From Chamaesiphon sp. (GTDB lineage: Bacteria; Cyanobacteriota; Cyanobacteriia; Cyanobacteriales; Chamaesiphonaceae), in the NCBI GenBank assembly GCA_026786125.1, contig JAJAYU010000166.1, positions 1 to 6,381 of the forward strand: a DNA stretch of 6,381 bases. The letters run 5' to 3'. The notes beneath the pieces were generated by a model. It was not told where the DNA came from, did no database searches, and saw only the letters and a program-made list of their open reading frames with translations. Both the position numbers and the translations under genes were made by a program. This document shows positions 1 to 6,034 of this stretch, piece by piece. Every line of letters begins with the position of its first letter. Positions within the stretch are counted from its first letter, which is position 1.

Positions 1-2
1 CC

Positions 3-446
3 GCTGTTTTTGTCTGCCATTTACCAATTATCCTGCAAAATTTAGGGATGATACCAGGTTGGGGACAAGTAAATGGCATGTTTGCTACTTTGTTGATTTG
101 GTCGAGTATTTCTGGTGTTACTACTAGCGGCTTGATTTATGCCGTCAACTCTATTCCGAAGCCGATTAAATTACCAGTGCCAGCCGTCCAAGATTTCTTT
201 GCTAATGATTTGTATGTGCAGCAGTTTTATCAGTTGACAATCGTGTTATTGGTAGCGACTAGTTCGCGGATAATTAATTGGTTCGATCGATATGTGGTTG
301 ATGGCTTGGTGAATTTTGTTGGGGTTGGTACTCTATTTAGCGGACAGGCTCTGAAATACAGCACTTCTGGTCAATCTCAACTTTATATTTTATTGGGATT
401 TTCGGGAATTGTGTTACTCGGTTTATTACTCGGTTTACTTGTTTAA
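3..446 (+). CDS. ndhF3: NDH-1MS proton-pumping subunit NdhF3, C-terminal part (5' end outside window)
   Basis: The reading frame is already open at the window edge and continues for 147 codons to TAA at 444-446, so this is the 3' end of a longer gene (NdhF proteins are usually around 600 residues). The visible part matches the C-terminal region of NdhF/NuoL-type antiporter-like subunits: a hydrophobic stretch, a connecting segment, a stretch with WFDRYVVDGLVN, the signature LFSGQALKYSTSGQSQLY, and a final hydrophobic helix. NdhF3 is a membrane subunit of the specialised thylakoid NDH-1MS complex and takes part in proton translocation coupled to CO2 uptake. Assignment to NdhF3 rather than NdhF1 or NdhF4 rests mainly on ndhD3, cupA and cupS directly downstream. 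The next gene starts 15 nt after the stop, so the two are almost certainly cotranscribed. Confidence 0.93.
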   Translation, partial: AVFVCHLPIILQNLGMIPGWGQVNGMFATLLIWSSISGVTTSGLIYAVNSIPKPIKLPVPAVQDFFANDLYVQQFYQLTIVLLVATSSRIINWFDRYVVDGLVNFVGVGTLFSGQALKYSTSGQSQLYILLGFSGIVLLGLLLGLLV

Positions 447-449
447 TTT

Positions 450-453
450 AAGG
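450..453 (+). promoter_or_regulatory. Shine-Dalgarno-like site of ndhD3
   Basis: AAGG lies 8 nt before the ATG at 462, within the 15-nt gap after the ndhF3 stop. It favours ATG 462 over the in-frame ATG at 474. Confidence 0.5.
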
Positions 454-461
454 TTTAAACT

Positions 462-1940
462 ATGTTGAGTGCTATGATTTGGCTACCCGCTATGGGAGCA
501 ATATTAATTGGAATTTTACCTAAATTTAGTCGCACGCTTGCTTTAATTATATCAGGGCTAACATTAGCGATATCGATCGCGATCGCAGCTACGTTTAATT
601 ATCAAGATCCAGGTTTACAATTTGTCGAAAAGTTTACTTGGATCGAACCATTAGGATTGGATTATCAATTGGGCGTTGACGGATTGTCATTACCGTTAGT
701 AATTCTCAATGCACTACTAGTTTTATTAGCAGTGATTGCAACTAATACCGAAGTAATGCGCGGGAGATTATTTTACGCGCTACTGTTATTAGTCAGCACC
801 GCAATTACCGGAGCCTTTCTCGCTCAAAATTTACTATTATTCTTCCTCTTCTACGAATTAGAATTAATTCCCCTCTATTTATTGATTGCGATTTGGGGTG
901 GCGCAAAACGTGGCTATGCAGCCACCAAATTTCTGATTTATCAGGCTCTATCGGGAATAATTTTACTTGCTGGTTTCTTGAGCTGGGCGTGGTTTACCAA
1001 AACTGGTAACTTCAATTACGAATCCCTTGCAGCCACCCATTTACCTGCCAATCTTCAGCTCTTAGTTCTGTGTGTGATTCTGCTCGGTTTCGGCATTAAG
1101 ATGCCATTAGTTCCCTTCCATACCTGGCTACCAGATGCCTACATTGAAGCGAGCACACCCGTCTCGATGTTGCTCGGTGGTATCGTCTCCAAATTAGGTA
1201 CTTATGGCTTAATCCGCTTCGGCTTAGGTTTATTCCCCGATGCCTGGGTAATTGTCGCTCCGTGGCTGACAATTATCGCCGTCGTTACAGCAGTATATGG
1301 TAGTTTGATTGCGATCGCCCAAACCGATATCAAGAAAACGATTGCCTATAGTTCTGTCGCCAATTTAAGTTACATTCTCCTTGCTACCGCAGCCGGAACC
1401 CCTTTGAGTATTTTGGGCGCAGTCTGTCAAATGGTAGCTCACGGTTTAATCCTCGCCCTGTTATTTAATTTGGTAGGAATTATCGAAGCCAAAACAGGTA
1501 CGCGAGAATTGAAACAGCTCCACGGTTTACTCAATCCCCAAAGGGGTCTACCATTCGTCGGCGTGATGTTGATTTTAGCGACGATGGCGAGTGCGGGAAT
1601 ACCTGGAATGGTCGGTTTTATCGGTGAATTTCTATCATTCCAAGGTAGCTATACTGTGTTTCCCATCGCGACGCTAATTTGTCTAGCGAGTACGGGGTTA
1701 ACTTCAGTTTATTTCATCATCATTATCAATCGGGTCTTGTTTGGGAAATTGGAAAAAAATCATACCTATTTACCCAAGGTTGGTAGTTATGAACGCATTC
1801 CAGCAATTGTATTGGCGGTGCTAATTGTTTTGCTGGGCATTCAACCGAATATTTTGATTTCTCATAGTCAGATTACTACCGATAATATTGTGGCGATGAT
1901 GCCTCCCTCTGGGAATGAAATTGCGCGAGTTGAGGATTAG
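462..1940 (+). CDS. ndhD3: NDH-1MS proton-pumping subunit NdhD3
   Basis: A 492-residue, strongly hydrophobic protein of the NdhD/NuoM antiporter-like family, full length for the family. Conserved positions of the proton channel are visible: a glutamate in FYELELIPLYLL (E132, matching the key TM5 glutamate of E. coli NuoM), K213 in GIKMPLVPFHTWLPDA, K244 in GGIVSKLGTYGL, and QTDIKKTIAYSS and QMVAHGLILALLF further on. It pumps protons in the thylakoid NDH-1MS complex that drives inducible high-affinity CO2 uptake. Assignment to the D3 paralogue is based on its neighbours ndhF3, cupA and cupS; sequence alone could not easily exclude NdhD4. The start at ATG 462 is supported by AAGG at 450-453, eight bases upstream. 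The gene carries two perfect HIP1 octamers (579-586, 1311-1318). Next is cupA after 64 nt. Confidence 0.95.
   Translation: MLSAMIWLPAMGAILIGILPKFSRTLALIISGLTLAISIAIAATFNYQDPGLQFVEKFTWIEPLGLDYQLGVDGLSLPLVILNALLVLLAVIATNTEVMRGRLFYALLLLVSTAITGAFLAQNLLLFFLFYELELIPLYLLIAIWGGAKRGYAATKFLIYQALSGIILLAGFLSWAWFTKTGNFNYESLAATHLPANLQLLVLCVILLGFGIKMPLVPFHTWLPDAYIEASTPVSMLLGGIVSKLGTYGLIRFGLGLFPDAWVIVAPWLTIIAVVTAVYGSLIAIAQTDIKKTIAYSSVANLSYILLATAAGTPLSILGAVCQMVAHGLILALLFNLVGIIEAKTGTRELKQLHGLLNPQRGLPFVGVMLILATMASAGIPGMVGFIGEFLSFQGSYTVFPIATLICLASTGLTSVYFIIIINRVLFGKLEKNHTYLPKVGSYERIPAIVLAVLIVLLGIQPNILISHSQITTDNIVAMMPPSGNEIARVED
579..586. repeat. HIP1 octamer GCGATCGC
   Basis: A perfect copy of the highly iterated palindrome that is over-represented in many cyanobacterial genomes, within the 5' part of ndhD3. 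It supports a cyanobacterial source. Confidence 0.85.
1311..1318. repeat. HIP1 octamer GCGATCGC
   Basis: A second perfect HIP1 copy, in the middle of ndhD3, where it encodes part of the IAIAQTD segment. Confidence 0.85.
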
Positions 1941-1943
1941 ATT

Positions 1944-1967
1944 GGGGGCGGAAATCTATCCGTCCTT
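1944..1967 (+). repeat. Intergenic hairpin between ndhD3 and cupA
   Basis: In the RNA the arm 1944-1952 (GGGGGCGGA) can pair with 1959-1967 (TCCGTCCTT) around a 6-nt loop, giving nine pairs of which three are G-U. No T-run follows, so it does not look like a full terminator. It starts 3 nt after the ndhD3 stop and could protect or process the upstream message, separating the levels of ndhD3 and cupA. The GGGGCGG...CCGTCC(C)TACAG pattern resembles G/C-rich palindromes that recur between genes in several cyanobacteria; that resemblance is from memory and not tested. Confidence 0.45.
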
Positions 1968-2004
1968 ACAGATTTATTAGTATTACCTAAATCTATTTAA
2001 AATC

Positions 2005-3294
2005 ATGACGACAACAACTACTACAAAACTTCCACCATCCACTCATCAATTCGCTGATGTGATCCATCGTCTCGAAGCAGGTGGTGCGATGCTGCCCGAT
2101 ACGCCCGAAAACTTGATGCAAATTATCGGGTTATATAAAGCCTACGCTGTCCCGATGGACTTTTACTGGCGCAACTTGTTATACATCGCCGAACGAGTTT
2201 TCCTTAATCCGCTGCCAGCTTTTAAATACTTTTTGCCCCAATCTTATCTAGACTTACCCAATCATTACGCAGGGGATACAGCCGATTTACGGATCCAGCA
2301 AAAAGGTGTCGCTTCAGCACATCCTGAATTGCTGGAATTTATGGAAAAAGGGCGCAGTGTGAAAATGCCCAAAATCTTGCATCACTTGCTACACGATCGG
2401 ATTAACATGGAGTTTGCCGAAGCTTGTATGCAAGCCATGTACTGGCACCGTGGCATGGGTGGGCAGTTCGATCCTTACTTGGATACTGATGAGTATAAGC
2501 AAAACGCCGGTCGTGCCATCAAAGCTTATTTCAAGGGCAATCCGGTGATGTTAGGTGTGTACAAACTATTCCCCGAGATGTTTATCGAGCAGGTGCGGGT
2601 AATGTCTTACTATTCCAACTTAGGCTTGTTTTGGGAAGTGATGGCTCCAGTTTTCTTTGAAATGAGCGATCTATATGATGAAGGTAAAATTGCATCTGTC
2701 CCTGATGCGATGAACTTCCTGGTAAATGGGATTTTTGCCATCGCCGGAAGACCAATTTATCATCATGTTTATATTAAGGGAGAAATGTTTGAAATTATCC
2801 CCAAATCTGCCGGATTTACCTGGTTATATGAAGCGGCTTTGCCTTATGTCGAAGCAGTGTTTTATCGCACGGCTCCATTTCGCGGCACGAAATCATATAA
2901 CGCCCAAGCGGAGCAGGTACCCGCAGAACAGCAAGATTTCCATTATGGAATTCTATATGCAGATGTAAATCCAGTTGGCAGTGCTGGTATTCCGCCGACT
3001 TTATTAATAGATGATATGTATCATTTCTTGCCGCAATACTTGGTCGATTATTATCAACAACACTGTCGGGGTAAGGATGATATGTTGATTCAATCAGGTG
3101 TGAGTTTTCAGCGATCGATGTACTGTGTAACTTCAGCCGTGATTCAAGCTCTACGCGCAGCATTATTGTATCCCCTCGATGATGAAAATCCCAAACATCT
3201 CCAGGCAAATCGTCAATTCTTTGAATCTCAGATCGACAGGTTCAAACGTCCAGAGGCACGATTAAGCGATATTCAGAGCCAAGACTATCGTTAA
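2005..3294 (+). CDS. cupA: CO2 hydration subunit CupA (ChpY) of NDH-1MS
   Basis: A 429-residue protein of the CO2-hydration (ChpX/ChpY, CupB/CupA) family, which occurs only in cyanobacteria, and about full length. It sits at the distal end of the NDH-1MS membrane arm and converts CO2 to bicarbonate, in effect acting as a vectorial carbonic anhydrase powered by the complex. Recognisable segments are GLYKAYAVPMDFYWRNLLYIAERVF cut into residues 42-66, a basic and histidine-rich patch HHLLHDRINMEFAE at 126-139, the motif MYWHRGMGGQFDPYLD at 145-160, and GRPIYHHVYIKGE at 248-260. H126, H127, H130, D131 and R132 are candidates for the zinc/active site; I recall a histidine near position 130 binding zinc in the published NDH-1MS structures, but the mapping is not verified here. 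No convincing Shine-Dalgarno site precedes ATG 2005. The CupA call over CupB rests on ndhF3, ndhD3 and cupS next to it. Confidence 0.95.
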   Translation: MTTTTTTKLPPSTHQFADVIHRLEAGGAMLPDTPENLMQIIGLYKAYAVPMDFYWRNLLYIAERVFLNPLPAFKYFLPQSYLDLPNHYAGDTADLRIQQKGVASAHPELLEFMEKGRSVKMPKILHHLLHDRINMEFAEACMQAMYWHRGMGGQFDPYLDTDEYKQNAGRAIKAYFKGNPVMLGVYKLFPEMFIEQVRVMSYYSNLGLFWEVMAPVFFEMSDLYDEGKIASVPDAMNFLVNGIFAIAGRPIYHHVYIKGEMFEIIPKSAGFTWLYEAALPYVEAVFYRTAPFRGTKSYNAQAEQVPAEQQDFHYGILYADVNPVGSAGIPPTLLIDDMYHFLPQYLVDYYQQHCRGKDDMLIQSGVSFQRSMYCVTSAVIQALRAALLYPLDDENPKHLQANRQFFESQIDRFKRPEARLSDIQSQDYR

Positions 3295-3308
3295 TTAGTT
3301 GATAGTTG
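3295..3308. repeat. Two heptamers of a short tandem repeat, inverted orientation
   Basis: TTAGTTG followed by ATAGTTG directly after the cupA stop. The reverse complement reads CAACTAT CAACTAA, matching units of the five-heptamer array at 4522-4556 in the opposite direction. Two units are little evidence on their own; the match to the longer array is what supports it. Confidence 0.4.
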
Positions 3309-3389
3309 TTGGCGGTAACGGAGCGTTTATACCAGCAAATTTACTTAAACCCGTCCACCGATCTAGTAAACTATAAATGCTATCTCGAT

Positions 3390-3394
3390 GGAGA
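3390..3394 (+). promoter_or_regulatory. Ribosome binding site deciding the dedA start
   Basis: GGAGA lies 10 nt before ATG 3405. The frame is open further upstream to a TTG at 3306, but that 33-residue extension contains no family motif, whereas a start at 3405 gives a protein of normal DedA length. Confidence 0.55.
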
Positions 3395-3404
3395 AATTTC
3401 CAAT

Positions 3405-4022
3405 ATGGTGGAATGGATTAATAGTCTAATGAGCGGCTTGGGATATTGGGGTATCGGCTTACTAATGTTTGCCGAAAACATATTTCCACCGATTCCGTCT
3501 GAGCTGATTATGCCATTAGCGGGATTTACCGTAGCTCAAAACAAGATGAACTTTGGACTCGCTGTTTTTGCTGGTACTGTCGGGACAATGGCGGGAACTT
3601 ATGCTTGGTACTATCTCGGTAAATTAGTTAATTATCAACGATTAGCTAGTTGGACAGATCGCTATGGCAAATGGATTGGAGTCTCGGCAAAGGATATCGA
3701 TAGGGTGAATAATTGGTTCGATAAACATGGTAAAAATGCGGTCTTTTTTGGTCGGATGGTACCAGGTATTCGCACCTTGATTTCCCTGCCTGCGGGGATG
3801 AATAAAATGCCTTTTGCTACTTTTACTATTTACTCATCGATTGGCACCTTAATCTGGACATTGGGCTTGACTACTGCTGGATTCCTCTTGGGCGATAACT
3901 ATGGATCGATCGAGCAGTATTTAGCACCCGTTTCTAAGCTAGTTATCTTTGGCTTAGTAGGTTTATTGGGTTATGGGATCTTCACAAAATTACGTTCGAG
4001 TAAAAAACATCAGGATAAATAA
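3405..4022 (+). CDS. DedA-family (VTT/SNARE-associated domain) membrane protein inside the CO2-uptake operon
   Basis: A 205-residue integral membrane protein of the DedA family. The hallmark segments are present: an N-terminal half-hairpin with [12 protein letters not shown] (residues 22-33) and the central [18 protein letters not shown] (114-131), with the conserved R117, P120, G121 and R123. Hydrophobic helices flank both, and the tail is basic ([11 protein letters not shown]). Family members are inner-membrane proteins linked to proton motive force and envelope homeostasis; some recycle undecaprenyl phosphate or move phospholipids. The role here is unknown. It stands between cupA (110 nt upstream) and cupS (1 nt downstream), so it is probably cotranscribed and translationally coupled with cupS. 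This suggests, without proving it, a link to NDH-1MS assembly or to ion balance during CO2 uptake. The family call is firm; the function is open. Confidence 0.9.
   Translation: MVEWINSLMSGLGYWGIGLLMFAENIFPPIPSELIMPLAGFTVAQNKMNFGLAVFAGTVGTMAGTYAWYYLGKLVNYQRLASWTDRYGKWIGVSAKDIDRVNNWFDKHGKNAVFFGRMVPGIRTLISLPAGMNKMPFATFTIYSSIGTLIWTLGLTTAGFLLGDNYGSIEQYLAPVSKLVIFGLVGLLGYGIFTKLRSSKKHQDK
4012..4015 (+). promoter_or_regulatory. Shine-Dalgarno site of cupS within the dedA 3' end
   Basis: AGGA, 8 nt before ATG 4024, lies inside the last codons of dedA. The dedA stop (4020-4022) and the cupS start are 1 nt apart, an arrangement suited to translational coupling. Confidence 0.55.
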
Positions 4023-4023
4023 T

Positions 4024-4425
4024 ATGCCAGACATCGTAGATATTGCTGTAAGTAATGATAATTTCACCACCCTAGTTGCTGCCGTTCAAGCAGCAGGATT
4101 AGTAGATGCTTTAAAGTCACCTGGACCATTTACAGTATTTGCCCCAGTCGATGCCGCCTTTGCTGCTCTACCGCCAGGGACAGTTCAAACATTAGTCCAA
4201 AATCCACCTCAATTAGCCCGAATTCTCAAATTTCATGTGGTATCGGGGAAATTCACTCAAGCAGATTTAGCCAAATTAGGAACGGTAAAATCTCTAGAAG
4301 GTTCGCCAATTCCGATCGATTGTAGTGATGGATTTGAAGTCAAAAACTCGACTGTAATTGCCGCAGACATTGAAGCTGACAATGGGATAATCCATGTGAT
4401 CGATCGAGTAATGTTAATGGGATAG
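4024..4425 (+). CDS. cupS: Fasciclin-like CO2-uptake subunit CupS
   Basis: A 133-residue single-domain fasciclin (FAS1) protein. The first conserved box is [17 protein letters not shown] (residues 34-50), followed by [16 protein letters not shown] (67-82), and the closing box is [13 protein letters not shown] (120-132). There is no signal peptide, unlike many secreted fasciclins, which fits a soluble partner on the cytoplasmic side of the NDH-1MS complex, where CupS is known to associate with CupA. Its function there is structural or modulatory and not fully defined. The start at ATG 4024 is chosen because AGGA lies at 4012-4015, eight bases upstream, and the protein begins with the typical [18 protein letters not shown]. 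An open frame reaches back to 3973 inside dedA but adds only 17 unrelated residues. It is the last gene of the operon. Isolated FAS1 proteins also occur elsewhere, so the CupS call leans on context. Confidence 0.9.
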   Translation: MPDIVDIAVSNDNFTTLVAAVQAAGLVDALKSPGPFTVFAPVDAAFAALPPGTVQTLVQNPPQLARILKFHVVSGKFTQADLAKLGTVKSLEGSPIPIDCSDGFEVKNSTVIAADIEADNGIIHVIDRVMLMG

Positions 4426-4437
4426 TAGATTTTTTTA

Positions 4438-4450
4438 TTACGGAGTTTAA
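4438..4450 (+). promoter_or_regulatory. Candidate LysR-type operator (TTA-N7-TAA, T-N11-A)
   Basis: TTA-CGGAGTT-TAA fits the general T-N11-A core of LysR-type regulators and the TTA-N7/8-TAA form described for CmpR. Its centre is about 65 bases before the transcription start predicted from the extended -10 at 4494-4502, which is where a LysR recognition site usually sits. The region is AT-rich, so chance matches are possible. Confidence 0.35.
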
Positions 4451-4493
4451 TTAGAGATCATACAACTTTGGTATTCTCTTAGTTCGAGGCTAT

Positions 4494-4502
4494 TGCTAGG
4501 AT
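4494..4502 (+). promoter_or_regulatory. Possible extended -10 promoter of the LysR gene
   Basis: TGC-TAGGAT forms an extended -10 with four of six matches to TATAAT. No good -35 hexamer lies at the right spacing, as would fit an activator-dependent promoter. A competing reading is TTGGTA (4468-4473) with TATTGC (4491-4496) and a 17-nt spacer. Neither is strong. Confidence 0.25.
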
Positions 4503-4521
4503 AAACTCGATCCACCGTTAA

Positions 4522-4556
4522 TAATTATCAACTATCAATTATTAATTATCAACTAA
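4522..4556. repeat. Five-unit heptanucleotide tandem repeat upstream of the LysR gene
   Basis: The stretch reads TAATTAT, CAACTAT, CAATTAT, TAATTAT, CAACTAA: five consecutive heptamers of related sequence, with units 1-2 and 4-5 giving a 13-bp direct repeat at a 21-nt period. This is the form of the short tandemly repeated (STRR) sequences of cyanobacteria. It ends 5 nt before the ATG at 4562 and so fills the place where a ribosome binding site would be. Confidence 0.7.
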
Positions 4557-4561
4557 TTTAC

Positions 4562-5485
4562 ATGCGTCAATCTACTCTTCATCAGCTTAAAGTATTTGAA
4601 ACAGTCGCGAGACTAACTAGTATTACTCGTGCCGCAGAAGAGTTGTCTTTGACACAACCAACTGTGTCGATGCAGATCAAACAACTTACTCAAAACATTG
4701 GCGTACCTTTATTTGAGCAAATTGGTAAAAAATTATACCTAACTGCATCAGGACAAGAACTATTTCTTACCTGTCAAGATATCTTCGATCGATTATCTCG
4801 ATTCGAGATGAAAATTGCTGATTTTCAGGGATTGAAGCAAGGGAAACTCAAACTAGTGGCTATTACTACAACAAAGTACTTTATGCCCCGCGCCCTTGCC
4901 CCATTTTGTCAATTGTATCCAGGTGTAGATATTGCTTTAGAAATTACTAATCACGAAGGGGTTTTGGAGCGGCTAAGTAATAATCTTGACGATCTATATA
5001 TTATCAGTAAAATACCCGAACGCTTAGATGTTGCCTTACATCCATTCCTCGAAAATCCTCTCGTTGTTGTTGCACCTAAAAATCATCCCCTTGCCGGAGA
5101 AAAAAATATCCCTATCTCCAAATTACAAGACGAAGCATTTATTATGCGAGAGCGAGGTTCTGGTACTCGCGCGGCGGTAGAACAGTTATTTGCCGAGCAT
5201 GATGTCTCCGTTAAAGTCCGATTAGAATTGGGTGGAAATGAAGCAATTAAACAAGCAATTGGGGTAGGATTTGGGATTTCGGTACTATCCCAGCACACGG
5301 TTACGGCGGAAGCTGCGATGTCGGGATTGGTAATTTTGGATGTTCAGCATTTTCCAATCGAGCGTCAGTGGTATATCGTCTATCCAGCCGATAAACAACT
5401 TTCGATCGTGGCGAGTACATTCTTTGATTTTCTCCAACAGGAATCCCAAGCAATTGCGGATAAAATGCGCGAGCAAATTAATTAA
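4562..5485 (+). CDS. LysR-type transcriptional regulator, CbbR/CmpR-like
   Basis: A 307-residue LysR-family protein of normal length. Residues 1-65 form the winged helix-turn-helix: LHQLKVFETVA, then the recognition region AAEELSLTQPTVSMQIKQL (24-42), then VPLFEQIGKKLYLTASG (48-64). A linker helix follows, and the two-lobed effector domain covers roughly residues 92-295, with LKLVAITTTKYFMPRALAPF, a DDLYIISKIPE segment, and the GSGTRAAVEQLF and GNEAIKQAIGVGFGISVLS motifs of the CbbR branch. The sequence is closer to what I remember of CmpR, activator of the bicarbonate transporter operon under low CO2, than to RbcR or NdhR/CcmR; this is unverified. Its place right after the CO2-uptake operon, in the same direction, fits carbon-limitation control. 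A T-N11-A site and weak promoter in the 136-nt gap suggest its own, perhaps self-regulated, transcription. No Shine-Dalgarno site is seen. Confidence 0.85.
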   Translation: MRQSTLHQLKVFETVARLTSITRAAEELSLTQPTVSMQIKQLTQNIGVPLFEQIGKKLYLTASGQELFLTCQDIFDRLSRFEMKIADFQGLKQGKLKLVAITTTKYFMPRALAPFCQLYPGVDIALEITNHEGVLERLSNNLDDLYIISKIPERLDVALHPFLENPLVVVAPKNHPLAGEKNIPISKLQDEAFIMRERGSGTRAAVEQLFAEHDVSVKVRLELGGNEAIKQAIGVGFGISVLSQHTVTAEAAMSGLVILDVQHFPIERQWYIVYPADKQLSIVASTFFDFLQQESQAIADKMREQIN

Positions 5486-5510
5486 TTCATCACTATTTAC
5501 CAATAATATA
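5486..5510. other. Short convergent intergenic gap without terminator
   Basis: Twenty-five AT-rich bases separate the TAA of the LysR gene from the TAA of the minus-strand psiE-like gene. I see no hairpin, so the two transcripts probably overlap at their 3' ends. Confidence 0.6.
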
Positions 5511-5978
5511 TTAATTATTTTTACTATTAGCCAGACGAATGACAAGATAACTAATTGATAGAGAGACAACAGCAACTGCCAGAGCGATTAAATCGTTACT
5601 ATCTTTCTTTTCCAAGTCTAAAATAATAATTTTTCTAGATACGGCAATTAGGGAGGTAACTATGACTAGCTCGACTTGGATAACGTGTTTCTTTAAGTAA
5701 GCTGTGATATTCTCTAAAATTTCCAGTGCAATTAAGACATTTAGGAATAGACCAAATAACTGAAATAACTCTGTGTTAAAGTTGGCCTTATTGTGCTGAG
5801 AAAATGTTTTGAGTAATGTTTCAGTCAAAGAATAGCCTAGATGAAAAATGGCGATCAGAGTTACTAAAATCATCCCGATCGAGAGTAGCTTGGAAACCCA
5901 GCCTTCGATCAGCTCTAATCCATGTAAAAATTTCTCATCTTCGGATATCAGAGACTTTAAGATCCTAAAAATTCGCAT
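5511..5978 (-). CDS. PsiE-family (phosphate-starvation-inducible E-like) membrane protein
   Basis: A 155-residue membrane protein on the minus strand. About four hydrophobic segments are visible, near residues 30-50, 68-88, 100-120 and 128-148. The best signature is LNVLIALEILENITAYLKKH followed by QVELVIVTSLIAVSRKIIILDLEK (residues 79-124), which matches the PsiE family. E. coli psiE is induced by phosphate limitation, but its biochemical function is not known, and many cyanobacteria carry homologues without a defined role. The start at 5978 is secure because an in-frame TAA lies two codons upstream; no Shine-Dalgarno site precedes it. I found no clear Pho box upstream, so phosphate control is not supported by this sequence. 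The gene converges with the LysR gene, leaving 25 nt between stop codons. Confidence 0.85.
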   Translation of the reverse strand: MRIFRILKSLISEDEKFLHGLELIEGWVSKLLSIGMILVTLIAIFHLGYSLTETLLKTFSQHNKANFNTELFQLFGLFLNVLIALEILENITAYLKKHVIQVELVIVTSLIAVSRKIIILDLEKKDSNDLIALAVAVVSLSISYLVIRLANSKNN

Positions 5979-5990
5979 AATTTATGAGTA

Positions 5991-6022
5991 GCTTGACGAT
6001 CGACAATACTCGATCGTCAGGT
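5991..6022 (-). promoter_or_regulatory. Strong hairpin just upstream of the psiE-like start
   Basis: TGACGATCG (5994-6002) and CGATCGTCA (6011-6019) are perfect inverted repeats around an 8-nt loop. Three further outer pairs (two of them G-T on the plus strand) extend the stem to 5991-6022. On the minus strand it ends 12 nt before the ATG at 5978, so in the psiE leader it would lie over or next to the ribosome entry region. No T-run follows on either strand, so a terminator is unlikely. It could equally be a protein-binding palindrome. Confidence 0.6.
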
Positions 6023-6034
6023 ATTAATTAACAA

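Noticed and set aside
2726..3208. Open frames inside cupA: 80 codons on the plus strand and 130 codons on the minus strand (2816-3208)
   Set aside because: Both lie wholly within the well-supported cupA frame, and their translations show no domain or compositional sense of a real protein.
3340..3377. Internal promoter before dedA (TTTACT ... TATAAA)
   Set aside because: The spacer is 26 nt, too long for a normal sigma-70 promoter, and no better -35 is present at 16-18 nt.
3306..3404. N-terminal extension of the DedA protein from a TTG start
   Set aside because: The extra 33 residues are not DedA-like, whereas ATG 3405 has a ribosome site and gives the usual family length.
4426..4437. Terminator after cupS based on the T-run at 4431-4436
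   Set aside because: No GC-rich hairpin precedes the T-run, so an intrinsic terminator is not supported.
5083..5575. Minus-strand frames at 5083-5298 and 5285-5575 and a plus-strand frame at 5340-5558
   Set aside because: They overlap the LysR gene and the psiE-like gene in other frames and have no recognisable motif.
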